Below, piece by piece: positions 17,320-26,801 of a stretch of DNA of 64,000 bases. The stretch's first letter is position 1. Each line of letters begins with the position of its first letter. The DNA is from Bradyrhizobium sp. BTAi1 (GTDB lineage Bacteria; Pseudomonadota; Alphaproteobacteria; Rhizobiales; Xanthobacteraceae), in assembly GCF_000015165.1 (NCBI RefSeq), contig NC_009485.1:930001-994000 (forward strand). The letters are read 5' to 3'. The notes beneath the pieces were generated by a model. The model was not told where the DNA came from. It saw nothing but the letters and a program-made list of their open reading frames with translations, and made no database searches. Position numbers and translations under genes: made by a program.

Positions 17320-18651
17320 GTGAAGACCATCTTCACCCGGACGCGCACGCTCGCCGCCCTGATGGGCGCCGCCACGCTGCTGACCACCGCGCCCGCATGG
17401 GCCGAGACGACCCTGACCATCGCCACCGTCAACAATGGCGACATGATCCGGATGCAGGGCCTGACCGGCGAGTTCACCAAGGCCAATCCCGACATCCAGG
17501 TGAAATGGGTGACCTTGGAAGAGAACGTGCTGCGCCAGCGCGTCACCACCGACATCGCCACCAAGGGTGGCCAGTTCGACATCCTCACCATCGGCACCTA
17601 TGAGGTGCCGATCTGGGCCAAGAAGAACTGGCTGGTGCCGCTCGACAAGCTCGGCGCCGATTATGACGCCAACGACATCCTGCCGAAGATCAAGGACGCG
17701 GTGTCCGTCGACGGCAAGCTCTACGCCGCGCCATTCTATGGCGAGAGCTCGATGGTGATGTACCGGACCGATCTGTTCGACAAGGCCGGGCTGAAGATGC
17801 CGGAGAGCCCGACCTGGGACTTCGTCATCGACGCCGCCAAGAAGCTGACCGACAAGCCGGGCGGCGTGTTCGGCATCTGCCTGCGCGGCAAGGCCGGCTG
17901 GGGCGAGAACATGGCGTTCCTGACCGCGATGTCGAATTCGTTCGGCGCGCGCTGGTTCGACGAGAAATGGCAGCCGCAGTTCAACACCCCGGAATGGAAG
18001 AAGACGCTGACCACCTATGTCGATCTGATGAAGGACGCAGGACCTCCCGGCGCCAGCTCCAACGGCTTCAACGAGAACCTCGCGCTGTTTAACTCCGGCA
18101 AATGCGCGATGTGGATCGACGCCACCGTGGCGGCGTCGTTCGTGACCAATCCCAAGGAATCCAAGGTCGCCGACAAGGTCGGCTTCGCGCTGGCGCCGAA
18201 CACTGGCCTCGGCAAGAACGCCAACTGGCTGTGGGCCTGGAATCTCGCGATTCCCGCCGGCTCGAAGAAGACGGACGCCGCCGAGAAGTTCATCGCCTGG
18301 GCGACGAGCAAGGACTACACCAAGCTGGTGGCGTCGAAGGACGGCTGGGCCAACGTGCCGCCGGGCACCCGGACCTCGCTCTACAAGAACGAGGACTATC
18401 TCAAAGTCGCCCCGTTCGCGAAGATCACCCTGGCCTCGATCGATGCGGCCGATCCGAGCCATCCGACGGTGAAGCCGGTGCCTTATGTCGGCGTGCAATA
18501 CGCCGCCATCCCTGAATTCCAGGGCATCGGCACCGCGGTCGGCCAGCAGTTCTCCGCGGCGCTCGCCGGCTCGATGACGGTCGATGCGGCGCTCGCAGCG
18601 GCGCAGTCCTCCACTGAACGCGAGATGAAGCGCGCCGGCTACATCAAGTAG
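17320..18651 (+). CDS. smoE: Sorbitol/mannitol-type ABC transporter substrate-binding protein
   Basis: This 443-residue periplasmic binding protein has a signal peptide of about 27 residues ending AWA. The mature start TTLTIATVNNGDMIRMQ and the segment GGQFDILTIGTYEVPIWAK match the SmoE/MtlE polyol-binding proteins of alphaproteobacteria (family 1 extracellular solute-binding). It captures hexitols such as sorbitol, mannitol or related polyols for the permeases encoded downstream. The start is a GTG with GGGAGG before it. A strong hairpin terminator just after the stop would make this gene more abundantly expressed than the membrane subunits. Confidence 0.88.
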   Translation: MKTIFTRTRTLAALMGAATLLTTAPAWAETTLTIATVNNGDMIRMQGLTGEFTKANPDIQVKWVTLEENVLRQRVTTDIATKGGQFDILTIGTYEVPIWAKKNWLVPLDKLGADYDANDILPKIKDAVSVDGKLYAAPFYGESSMVMYRTDLFDKAGLKMPESPTWDFVIDAAKKLTDKPGGVFGICLRGKAGWGENMAFLTAMSNSFGARWFDEKWQPQFNTPEWKKTLTTYVDLMKDAGPPGASSNGFNENLALFNSGKCAMWIDATVAASFVTNPKESKVADKVGFALAPNTGLGKNANWLWAWNLAIPAGSKKTDAAEKFIAWATSKDYTKLVASKDGWANVPPGTRTSLYKNEDYLKVAPFAKITLASIDAADPSHPTVKPVPYVGVQYAAIPEFQGIGTAVGQQFSAALAGSMTVDAALAAAQSSTEREMKRAGYIK

Positions 18652-18701
18652 GCGCGTCACGGCATCAGCTCGACCTGAAACTCCTCCCGAGCTGATCACT
18701 G

Positions 18702-18735
18702 GCGGCCATCCCTCCCCACAGGGATGGCCGCATTT
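18702..18735 (+). terminator. Strong hairpin terminator/attenuator after smoE
   Basis: An exact 12-bp stem, GCGGCCATCCCT (18702-18713) with AGGGATGGCCGC (18720-18731), has a 6-base loop and is followed by ATTTTCT. It is a convincing Rho-independent terminator or partial attenuator between the binding-protein gene and the permease genes. Confidence 0.85.
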
Positions 18736-18834
18736 TCTCTCCGATGGGGTCGGCATACGAGCTGCGTAGGGTGGGCAAAGCGCAGAGTGCACACCGCCGA
18801 GCGCCAGCCGCGACGCCGGTGCTTGTGAATTCGT

Positions 18835-18987
18835 CCTCTCCCCTTGCGGGAGAGGGCATGTAGGAACTCGCAACAGGCTCGGTTGGGTGAGGGGTATGTC
18901 TCCAGCAGCATCGCTCGCGGATAGATACCCCTCACCCGACTGCGTACGCGGAAGGGCCGGTGATGCCCTCTCCCGCAAGGGGAGAGG
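18835..18987. repeat. Nested long palindromic repeat
   Basis: Exact 25-bp outer arms (18835-18859 and 18963-18987, CCTCTCCCCTTGCGGGAGAG...) enclose exact 13-bp inner arms (18885-18897 GGGTGAGGGGTAT and 18925-18937). Sequences of this CTCTCCCC...GGGGTGAGGG type are dispersed intergenic elements in many proteobacteria. It lies inside the smo transporter operon. Confidence 0.88.
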
Positions 18988-19058
18988 GCACATTCACGGG
19001 CACCTCGCCCGAGCGTCGCGATGAGAGTCTATTTGTTGGACCCCCAAGCGATCACCGG

Positions 19059-19172
19059 GTCATTGCGAGGAGCGAAGCGACGAAGCAATTCAGAGCCCCT
19101 CCCACGACTCTGGATTGCTTCCGCCTTCGCTCTTCGAGCTACGGCGGACAAGTCGCTTCGCTCGCAATGACG
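19059..19172. repeat. GTCATTGCGAG-type dispersed repeat
   Basis: The element opens GTCATTGCGAGGAGCGAAGC and closes with GTCGCTTCGCTCGCAATGAC, with AAGCAATTCAGAG and CTCTGGATTGCTT as inner partners. The same family occurs at 36902-36990 and 44969-45045 in this window. It fills the space before the first permease gene. Confidence 0.82.
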
Positions 19173-19205
19173 ATGCAGCTGACTGTGTGAACGAGGACCG
19201 TGACC

Positions 19206-20078
19206 ATGGCCACCAGACAGACTCAACTGCTCGCCCGGGCGCTGCTGTCGCCGGCGGTCATCCTGCTGTTCATCTGGATGATCGTGCCGCTGGCGCTGAC
19301 CGTCTACTTCTCGACCCTGCATTACAGCCTGCTCGATCCCGGCTCCGAGAGCTTCGTCGGCTTAGAGAATTTCGAGTATTTCCTCACCGATCCCGCCTTC
19401 CTCGCCTCGCTGCAGAACACGCTGGTCCTGGTCGGCTCGGTCCTGCTGCTCACGATCGGCCTCGGCATCCCCCTGGCGCTCCTGCTCGACCAGCCGGTGA
19501 TCGGCCGCAACATCATCCGCCTGATGGTGATCGCGCCGTTCTTTGTGATGCCGACGGTCAGCGCGTTGGTGTGGAAGAACCTCCTGATGCACCCGGTGTC
19601 CGGCCTGTTCGCGTGGATCGCGACCTCACTCGGGATGACGCCGATCGACTGGTTCACCGATGCGCCGCTGCTTGCGGTGATCTTCATCGTCGCCTGGCAA
19701 TGGCTGCCGTTTGCGACGCTGATCCTGCTCACCGCGCTGCAGTCGCTCGACGAGGAGCAGAAGGAGGCTGCCGAGATGGATGGCGCCGGTCCGCTGTCGC
19801 GCTTCATCTATCTGACCGTGCCGCACCTGGCACGGCCGATCACGGTGGTGATCCTGATCGAGACCATTTTCCTGCTCACCGTGTTTGCCGAGATCTTCGT
19901 CACCACCGGCGGCGGACCTGGGCTGCAGACCACCAACATCGCCTTCCTGGTCTATTCGCAGGCGCTGATCCAGTTCGATGTCGGCACTGCCTCGGCGGGC
20001 GGCCTCGTCGCGGTCGTCATCGCCAATATCGTCGCCTTCTTCCTGGTCCGCATCGTCGGCCGTAACCTCGAGGCGTAA
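19206..20078 (+). CDS. smoF: Polyol ABC transporter permease (MalF-type)
   Basis: The 290-residue inner-membrane protein has six hydrophobic segments and the cytoplasmic EAA loop EAAEMDGAGPLSRFIYLTVPHL that docks with the ATPase. Sequence and gene order match SmoF of sorbitol/mannitol importers. ATG 19206 is chosen over an in-frame GTG at 19200 because AGGA is 8 bases upstream. It is separated from smoE by 554 bases of terminator and repeats, so it may rely on read-through or on a promoter within the repeat region. Confidence 0.88.
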   Translation: MATRQTQLLARALLSPAVILLFIWMIVPLALTVYFSTLHYSLLDPGSESFVGLENFEYFLTDPAFLASLQNTLVLVGSVLLLTIGLGIPLALLLDQPVIGRNIIRLMVIAPFFVMPTVSALVWKNLLMHPVSGLFAWIATSLGMTPIDWFTDAPLLAVIFIVAWQWLPFATLILLTALQSLDEEQKEAAEMDGAGPLSRFIYLTVPHLARPITVVILIETIFLLTVFAEIFVTTGGGPGLQTTNIAFLVYSQALIQFDVGTASAGGLVAVVIANIVAFFLVRIVGRNLEA

Positions 20079-20082
20079 CAGC

Positions 20083-20913
20083 ATGGCGCGCAAGGTCACC
20101 GGACGTCATGTCGCGATCTCCACGCTGGCTGCATGGCTCGCCGGCTTCGTCATCTTCTTCCCGATCCTGTGGATGGTGCTGGCAAGCTTCAAGACCGAGC
20201 TGGAGGCGTTCGCGACGCCGCCCTCGTTCCTGTTCTTCCATTGGACCACCGAGAACTACGCCACCGTGCAGGAGCGCAGCGATTATCTGCATCACGCGCT
20301 GAACTCGCTGATCGTCGCCGGCGGCTCGACGCTCATTGCCATGCTGATCGCCATTCCCGCGGCGTGGTCGATGGCGTTCTCGCCGACCAAGCGCACCAAG
20401 GACATCCTGCTCTGGATGCTCTCGACCAAGATGATGCCGCCGGTCGGCGTGCTCGTGCCGATCTACCTCATCTACAAGAACATGGGGCTGCTCGATACGC
20501 GGACCGGCCTGGTCTTCATCCTCTGCCTCGGCAATCTGCCGATCGTGATCTGGATGCTGTTCACTTACTTCAAGGAGATCCCGAAGGACATCCTGGAAGC
20601 GGCGCGGATGGATGGCGCGACGATCGGACGCGAGCTGATCTACGTGCTGACGCCGATGGCGATCCCCGGTCTGGCCTCGACCTTGCTGCTCAATCTCATC
20701 CTGGCCTGGAACGAGGCGTTCTGGACCTTGAACCTGTCGACCCTGAATGCGGCGCCGCTGACGACCTTCATCGCCTCCTATTCGAGTCCGGAGGGCCTGT
20801 TCTGGGCGCGGCTGTCGGCGGCCTCCACGCTCGCGATCGCGCCGATCCTGATCATCGGCTGGTTCAGCCAGAAGCAGCTCGTGCGCGGGCTGACCTTCGG
20901 CGCAGTGAAGTAA
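20083..20913 (+). CDS. smoG: Polyol ABC transporter permease (MalG-type)
   Basis: The 276-residue inner-membrane permease has six hydrophobic segments and the EAA loop EAARMDGATIGRELIYVLTP. It pairs with the preceding permease to form the membrane channel. It starts four bases after the smoF stop, so the two are co-translated. The protein ends QLVRGLTFGAVK, the usual ending for this family. Confidence 0.9.
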   Translation: MARKVTGRHVAISTLAAWLAGFVIFFPILWMVLASFKTELEAFATPPSFLFFHWTTENYATVQERSDYLHHALNSLIVAGGSTLIAMLIAIPAAWSMAFSPTKRTKDILLWMLSTKMMPPVGVLVPIYLIYKNMGLLDTRTGLVFILCLGNLPIVIWMLFTYFKEIPKDILEAARMDGATIGRELIYVLTPMAIPGLASTLLLNLILAWNEAFWTLNLSTLNAAPLTTFIASYSSPEGLFWARLSAASTLAIAPILIIGWFSQKQLVRGLTFGAVK

Positions 20914-20931
20914 CGAAAGGGCTGGGTTCAC

Positions 20932-21939
<1,008 letters not shown>

Positions 21940-21943
21940 GAGG

Positions 21944-21964
21944 TGACGTCCCCTCCGGACGTCA
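21944..21964 (+). promoter_or_regulatory. Intergenic mRNA hairpin between smoK and smoS
   Basis: TGACGTCC (21944-21951) pairs exactly with GGACGTCA (21957-21964) around a 5-base loop. No T-tract follows, so it looks like an mRNA-stabilising or processing hairpin inside the operon, not a terminator. Confidence 0.55.
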
Positions 21965-21986
21965 GTGACAACAACGGACGACGACC

Positions 21987-22760
21987 ATGTATCTCGAAAA
22001 ATTCAAACTCGACGGCAAGACCGCGTTGATCACCGGCGGCGCGCAGGGCATTGGGCTGGCCTGCGTCGAGGCGCTGGCCGAAGCGGGCGCGCATGTGGTG
22101 ATCGCCGATCGCGATGCGAAAGCCGCGGCGGATGCGCAGGCGGCGATGAAGGCCAGGGGTTTCGACACCGCGACGGCGCTGATGGACGTGACCAATTCTG
22201 CCCAGGTGACGCAGATCGCCGACGATCTGGCCGCGCGCCACGGCAAGGTCGATATCCTCGTCAACAATGCCGGCATCGCGCGCAGCGAGACGCCGGCCGA
22301 GACCGTCACCGACGAGCATTGGCTGAACGTGCTCGATGTCAATCTCAATGGCACGTTCTGGTGCTGCCGCGCCTTCGGCAAGCACATGCTGGCGGCCAAG
22401 AGCGGCACGATCGTCAATATCGGCTCGATGTCCGGCTTCATCGTCAACAAGCCGCAGGAGCAATGCTTCTACAACGCATCGAAGGCCGCGGTGCACCATC
22501 TGACCAAGTCGCTGGCGGCCGAATGGGGCGCCCGCGGCATCCGCGTCAATGCGGTCGCACCGACCTATATCGAGACGCCCCTGAATGCCTTCGTGAAGAA
22601 CAATCCGCGCATGTATGATGCCTGGATTGGTGGGACCCCGATGGGCCGCATGGGCCAGGTCGAGGAGATCGCCTCGGTCGTGCTGTTCCTGGCTTCGGAA
22701 GCTGCAAGTTTGATGACCGGCAGCGTCGTCGTTGTCGATGGCGGCTATACTTGCTGGTAA
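21987..22760 (+). CDS. smoS: SDR-family polyol dehydrogenase
   Basis: The 257-residue classical short-chain dehydrogenase has the NAD-binding TGGAQGIG motif (16-23), NNAG (93-96), catalytic S147, Y162 and K166, and closes with the VDGGYTCW ending. In sorbitol loci this enzyme (SmoS) oxidises sorbitol to fructose or galactitol to tagatose. D-arabinitol or ribitol dehydrogenases look similar, so the substrate is not fixed by sequence. Its position between the transporter and two sugar kinases supports a polyol-to-ketose step. Confidence 0.85.
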   Translation: MYLEKFKLDGKTALITGGAQGIGLACVEALAEAGAHVVIADRDAKAAADAQAAMKARGFDTATALMDVTNSAQVTQIADDLAARHGKVDILVNNAGIARSETPAETVTDEHWLNVLDVNLNGTFWCCRAFGKHMLAAKSGTIVNIGSMSGFIVNKPQEQCFYNASKAAVHHLTKSLAAEWGARGIRVNAVAPTYIETPLNAFVKNNPRMYDAWIGGTPMGRMGQVEEIASVVLFLASEAASLMTGSVVVVDGGYTCW

Positions 22761-22785
22761 ACTCCCGTCAACGACAGACGGGAGT
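22761..22785 (+). promoter_or_regulatory. Hairpin covering the ribosome-binding site of the FGGY kinase gene
   Basis: ACTCCCGTC (22761-22769) pairs exactly with GACGGGAGT (22777-22785) around a 7-base loop. The GGGAG of the right arm is the only Shine-Dalgarno sequence for the ATG at 22791, so folding would hide it and lower kinase translation relative to the dehydrogenase. Confidence 0.6.
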
Positions 22786-22790
22786 GAAAC

Positions 22791-24440
22791 ATGCGTCAGG
22801 CCTTTATCGGTGTCGATGTCGGCACAACCAGCACGCGCGCCGGCATCTTCGACCCAGCCGGCCGCCTCCTTGCCGCGGCGCGGCATCCGATCAGGACCTG
22901 GCATGAGGCCGGCGATGTCGTCGAGCAATCGTCCGACGACATCTGGCGCGCGTGCTGTGCGTCGGTCAAAGCGGCGCTGGCAGAAGCAGCGATCGCGCCG
23001 GAGCTGATCAAGGGCATCGGCTTCGACGCGACCTGCTCGCTGGTCGTGCTGGACCGCCAAGGCGCGCCGGTCACGGTCAGCAGTTCCGGCGACCCCACCC
23101 GCAACGTCATCGTCTGGATGGATCATCGCGCTCTGTCAGAGGCGCGCGACATCAATGCGACCAAGGACGAGGTCCTGCGCTATGTCGGCGGTTCGATCTC
23201 ACCGGAAATGGAGATGCCGAAGCTGCTCTGGCTGAAGCGGCATCTGCGGACGAGCTTCGACGGCGCCGGGCATTTCTTCGATCTCGCTGACTTTCTTACC
23301 TGGCGTGCGACGGGCGCCGTGGCGCGCTCGATGTGCACCGTCACCTGCAAGTGGAATTATCTTGCGCATGAGGCGCGCTGGAGCGCGGATTATTTCCACC
23401 GCATCGGGCTCGATGAGTTCGTCAAGGAGGACTACGCCCGGATCGGCACCGAGATCGTTGCGCCGGGGACGGCGCTCGGTCACGGCCTGTCGCGGGACGC
23501 AGCAGCGGAGCTCGGGCTCGTGACCGGCACGCCAGTCGGCGCGGCGCTGATCGACGCTCATGCCGGTGGGATCGGCGCCATCGGCGGCCGCGCGTCGGAT
23601 GGCGGCGAGGTCGATGTCTGCGATCGCCTGGCCTACATCATGGGGACCTCGGCCTGCATCATGGCGACGACGCGGGCACCGTCCTTCGTGCCGGGTGTGT
23701 GGGGACCTTATTATCAGGGCATGGTGCCGGGGTTCTGGCTGAACGAGGGCGGCCAGTCTGCGGCGGGGGCGGCTGTCGACCATCTCCTGCGCTCACACCC
23801 CGCGGCTGCCGACGCGACCGCCGCCGCGCGTGGCGAAGGGCTCGACCTGATCAGCTTCCTGGAGAAGCGCATCCTGGCGCGCACGCCCCAGGTCGGCGCT
23901 GCGGCGCTACTGGCCCGCGACATTCACATCCTTCCGGAATTCCTCGGCAACCGCTCTCCCTATGCCGATCCCGCCTCGCGCGCGGTCATCGCCGGTCTTG
24001 ATCTCGACGCCGATATCGGCGCGATGGAGCGGCTGTTCGTGGCCGGGCTTTGTGGCCTTGCCTATGGGCTCGCCGACGTGATGGATGCCTTTGCGGCCAA
24101 TGGCGTCACCAGCCGGATTCTGGTGATGGCCGGCGGCGCCTCCCGCAGCCCGCTGGTGCGCCAGATCATGGCCGACACGACCGGGTTGACGGTGGCGCTG
24201 CCGGGCACCCAGGAGCCGGTGCTGCTCGGCGCGGCCATGCTCGGCGCGGTTGCCAGCGGCACCTTCCGGTCCATCGGCGAGACGATGGCGTCGATGTCCT
24301 CGCTCGGCCGCCTCAGCGATCCGACCGATCCGGACATTGCGGCCTTTCATCGCCGCAAGCGCCGTGTCCATGACCTGTTGCGGACACTTGATCGCGACAG
24401 CCGTTCCGTGATGCATGGGGGCGGTTTGGAGGCACGCTGA
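22791..24440 (+). CDS. FGGY-family carbohydrate kinase, ribulokinase-like
   Basis: The 549-residue cytoplasmic kinase starts with the phosphate-binding segment GVDVGTTSTRAGIFD. It carries FDATCSLVVLD, NVIVWMDHRA and GGSISPEMEMPKLLWLK, which mark the D-ribulokinase (YDR109C/FGGY) branch of the family, and has the C-terminal VMAGGASRSPLVRQ ATP-binding motif. It probably phosphorylates D-ribulose or another pentulose, so a pentitol such as ribitol or arabinitol may be one substrate of the locus. The stop overlaps the start of the next kinase gene by one base. Assignment to a specific sugar is inference. Confidence 0.85.
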   Translation: MRQAFIGVDVGTTSTRAGIFDPAGRLLAAARHPIRTWHEAGDVVEQSSDDIWRACCASVKAALAEAAIAPELIKGIGFDATCSLVVLDRQGAPVTVSSSGDPTRNVIVWMDHRALSEARDINATKDEVLRYVGGSISPEMEMPKLLWLKRHLRTSFDGAGHFFDLADFLTWRATGAVARSMCTVTCKWNYLAHEARWSADYFHRIGLDEFVKEDYARIGTEIVAPGTALGHGLSRDAAAELGLVTGTPVGAALIDAHAGGIGAIGGRASDGGEVDVCDRLAYIMGTSACIMATTRAPSFVPGVWGPYYQGMVPGFWLNEGGQSAAGAAVDHLLRSHPAAADATAAARGEGLDLISFLEKRILARTPQVGAAALLARDIHILPEFLGNRSPYADPASRAVIAGLDLDADIGAMERLFVAGLCGLAYGLADVMDAFAANGVTSRILVMAGGASRSPLVRQIMADTTGLTVALPGTQEPVLLGAAMLGAVASGTFRSIGETMASMSSLGRLSDPTDPDIAAFHRRKRRVHDLLRTLDRDSRSVMHGGGLEAR

Positions 24441-25387
24441 TGATCCTGAGCTGCGGTGACGCGCTGATCGATTTCGTTCCGGCCCGGTTGGCTGATGGGC
24501 GTGATGGCCTGAGGCCGGTGGTCGGCGGGTCCTGCCTGAACGTCCCTGTCGGCCTGGCGCGGCTCGGCGCGCCGGCCGGCTTCGTCGGCGGCATCTCGAC
24601 CGACCTGTTCGGCAGCATGATCGCCGCGCATGCGCAAGCCTCGGGCGTCGATCTCAGCCATGCCACCCGCAGTGCCGATCAGACGACGCTGGCCTTCGTG
24701 CGGCACGTCGGTGGCGAAGCGCAATACGCCTTTTATGACGCGGAGACGGCTGCCCGGAAATGGACCTACCGTCACGGTAGCATTCCGTTTACCAGCATTG
24801 ACGCCATCCATGTCGGCTCGACCACGCTGATTCATGATCTGGGCGCCGCGGAGACCCGGGCCCTGATCGCCGCGACGCAAGGCGGGGTCACGATCTCCTT
24901 CGATCCCAATTGCCGCCCGAACCTGGTGCAGGACAAGGCGGCCTATCGCGTGCAGATGGACGGCTTTGCGGCGTCGGCCGACCTCATCAAGATGTCGGAT
25001 GTCGATTTCGACTATCTGCATGGCCATGACGATTATGCGGCGCGCGCCGAAGCGCTGCTGGCGCGCGGCGCCAAGCTCGTGGTGGTGACCCGCGGGCCGA
25101 AAGGCGCGCTCGGCTGGCATGCCGGCGCCGGTGCGGCCGAGGTCGCGGCGCCCGCTGTCGAGGTCGTCGACACGATCGGCGCCGGCGACAGCTTTCAGGC
25201 CGGGCTCCTGTTCGCGCTGCATCGGCTCGGCCGGCTTGGCAAGGCGGCGCTCGCGGAGCTGACCGCCACCGAGCTGCGCAAGGTGCTGGCCTTTGCCGCG
25301 GCCTGCGCGGCCGTGACCTGCACACGCGAAGGCGCCGATCCGCCACGATGGGCCGACATGACCGCGACATGGAATGACCTGGGCTGA
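24440..25387 (+). CDS. PfkB-family sugar kinase, probable fructokinase
   Basis: The 315-residue kinase has the N-terminal GGSCLNVPVGLARLG segment of PfkB/ribokinase signature 1 and DTIGAGDSFQAG at about 244-255 (signature 2), in which D250 is the catalytic base. It most resembles alphaproteobacterial fructokinases, converting fructose to fructose 6-phosphate. Its ATG overlaps the FGGY kinase stop (TGATG). Together with the SDR it would complete sorbitol to fructose 6-phosphate. Confidence 0.85.
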   Translation: MILSCGDALIDFVPARLADGRDGLRPVVGGSCLNVPVGLARLGAPAGFVGGISTDLFGSMIAAHAQASGVDLSHATRSADQTTLAFVRHVGGEAQYAFYDAETAARKWTYRHGSIPFTSIDAIHVGSTTLIHDLGAAETRALIAATQGGVTISFDPNCRPNLVQDKAAYRVQMDGFAASADLIKMSDVDFDYLHGHDDYAARAEALLARGAKLVVVTRGPKGALGWHAGAGAAEVAAPAVEVVDTIGAGDSFQAGLLFALHRLGRLGKAALAELTATELRKVLAFAAACAAVTCTREGADPPRWADMTATWNDLG

Positions 25388-25535
25388 GAATGACCTGGGT
25401 TGAAGCAACCCATTGCACTCGTCATTGGGAACTGGTTGGCTGTTCCCCCGTCATATGAGAGGACCGGTCGCGGCGCGAGGAGCCGAGGCCGCCGCCGAAG
25501 CCATGACGCGACAAAGAGTTGCAGGGAGGAGAACG

Positions 25536-26801
25536 ATGGCACCCGCCGCCAGGACCGAGCCGCTGTCCCGTCACGCGCTGGCGTTTGTTTTGGCCGGAGG
25601 GCGTGGCAGCCGTTTGCTTGAGCTGACTGACCGGCGCGCCAAGCCCGCCGTCTATTTCGGCGGCAAGTCGCGCATCATCGATTTCGCACTGTCCAACGCC
25701 GTCAACTCCGGCATCCGCCGCATCGCAGTCGCCACGCAATACAAGGCGCACAGCCTGATCCGACACCTGCAGATGGGCTGGAACTTCTTCCGCCCCGAGC
25801 GCAACGAGAGCTTCGACATCCTGCCCGCGAGCCAGCGCGTCTCCGAGACGATGTGGTACGTCGGAACGGCCGATGCCGTGTACCAGAACATCGACATCCT
25901 CGAGACCTACAACACGAAATATATCGTCGTGCTGGCCGGCGACCACATCTACAAGATGGACTACGAGCTGATGCTGCAGCAGCATGTCGACCAGCGCGCC
26001 GATGTCACCGTCGGCTGCCTGGAGATGCCGCGCGAGGAATCCTCGGGCTTCGGCGTCATGCACATCAATGAGGACGACACGATCCGCGACTTCATCGAGA
26101 AGCCGGCCGATCCGCCGCCGATGCCGGGCAAGCCGGACAAGTCGCTCGCCAGCATGGGCATCTATGTGTTCGACGCCAAATTCCTGTTCGAGGAGCTGAA
26201 GCGCGACGCCGGCGATCCAAACTCCAATCATGATTTCGGCCGCGACATCATTCCCTACATCGTCAAGAACGGCCGCGCCGTCGCCCACCAGTTCTCGCGC
26301 TCCTGTGTCCGTGCCGGTCACGATCAGACCAGCTACTGGCGGGACGTCGGCACGGTGGATGCCTATTGGGCCGCCAATCTCGACCTGACGGATGTGGTGC
26401 CCGAGCTCGATCTCTACGACCGCTCCTGGCCGCTCTGGACCTATTCCGAGATCACGCCGCCAGCCAAGTTCGTCCATGACACCGACGGCCGCCGCGGCGA
26501 GGCGACCTGCTCGCTGGTCTCAGGGGGCTGCATCGTCTCTGGCGCCCAGGTACAACGCTCGCTGCTGTTCACGGGCTCGCATCTGCATTCCTACGCCAAG
26601 GTCCACAATGCGGTGCTGCTGCCTTATGTCAACGTCGCCCGCCATGCGCGCCTGACGAATGTCGTGGTCGATCGCGGCGTGCAGATTCCGGAAGGCCTGG
26701 TCGTCGGCGAGGATCCGGAATTCGATGCCAAACGATTCAGGACGACGGAGAACGGGGTCACATTGATCACCCAGCCGATGATCGACGGGCTCAATTCATG
26801 A
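25536..26801 (+). CDS. glgC: Glucose-1-phosphate adenylyltransferase
   Basis: GlgC makes ADP-glucose from glucose 1-phosphate and ATP, the regulated step of glycogen synthesis. The 421-residue protein has the nucleotide-binding LAGGRGSRL motif (19-27), [25 protein letters not shown] substrate region, and a C-terminal left-handed beta-helix part. ATG 25536 is chosen for the GGGAGGAGAA site right before it; the frame is open upstream without similarity. In rhizobia this enzyme is typically activated by fructose 6-phosphate, which fits its position after the fructokinase gene. Its stop overlaps the glgA start (ATGA). Confidence 0.95.
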   Translation: MAPAARTEPLSRHALAFVLAGGRGSRLLELTDRRAKPAVYFGGKSRIIDFALSNAVNSGIRRIAVATQYKAHSLIRHLQMGWNFFRPERNESFDILPASQRVSETMWYVGTADAVYQNIDILETYNTKYIVVLAGDHIYKMDYELMLQQHVDQRADVTVGCLEMPREESSGFGVMHINEDDTIRDFIEKPADPPPMPGKPDKSLASMGIYVFDAKFLFEELKRDAGDPNSNHDFGRDIIPYIVKNGRAVAHQFSRSCVRAGHDQTSYWRDVGTVDAYWAANLDLTDVVPELDLYDRSWPLWTYSEITPPAKFVHDTDGRRGEATCSLVSGGCIVSGAQVQRSLLFTGSHLHSYAKVHNAVLLPYVNVARHARLTNVVVDRGVQIPEGLVVGEDPEFDAKRFRTTENGVTLITQPMIDGLNS

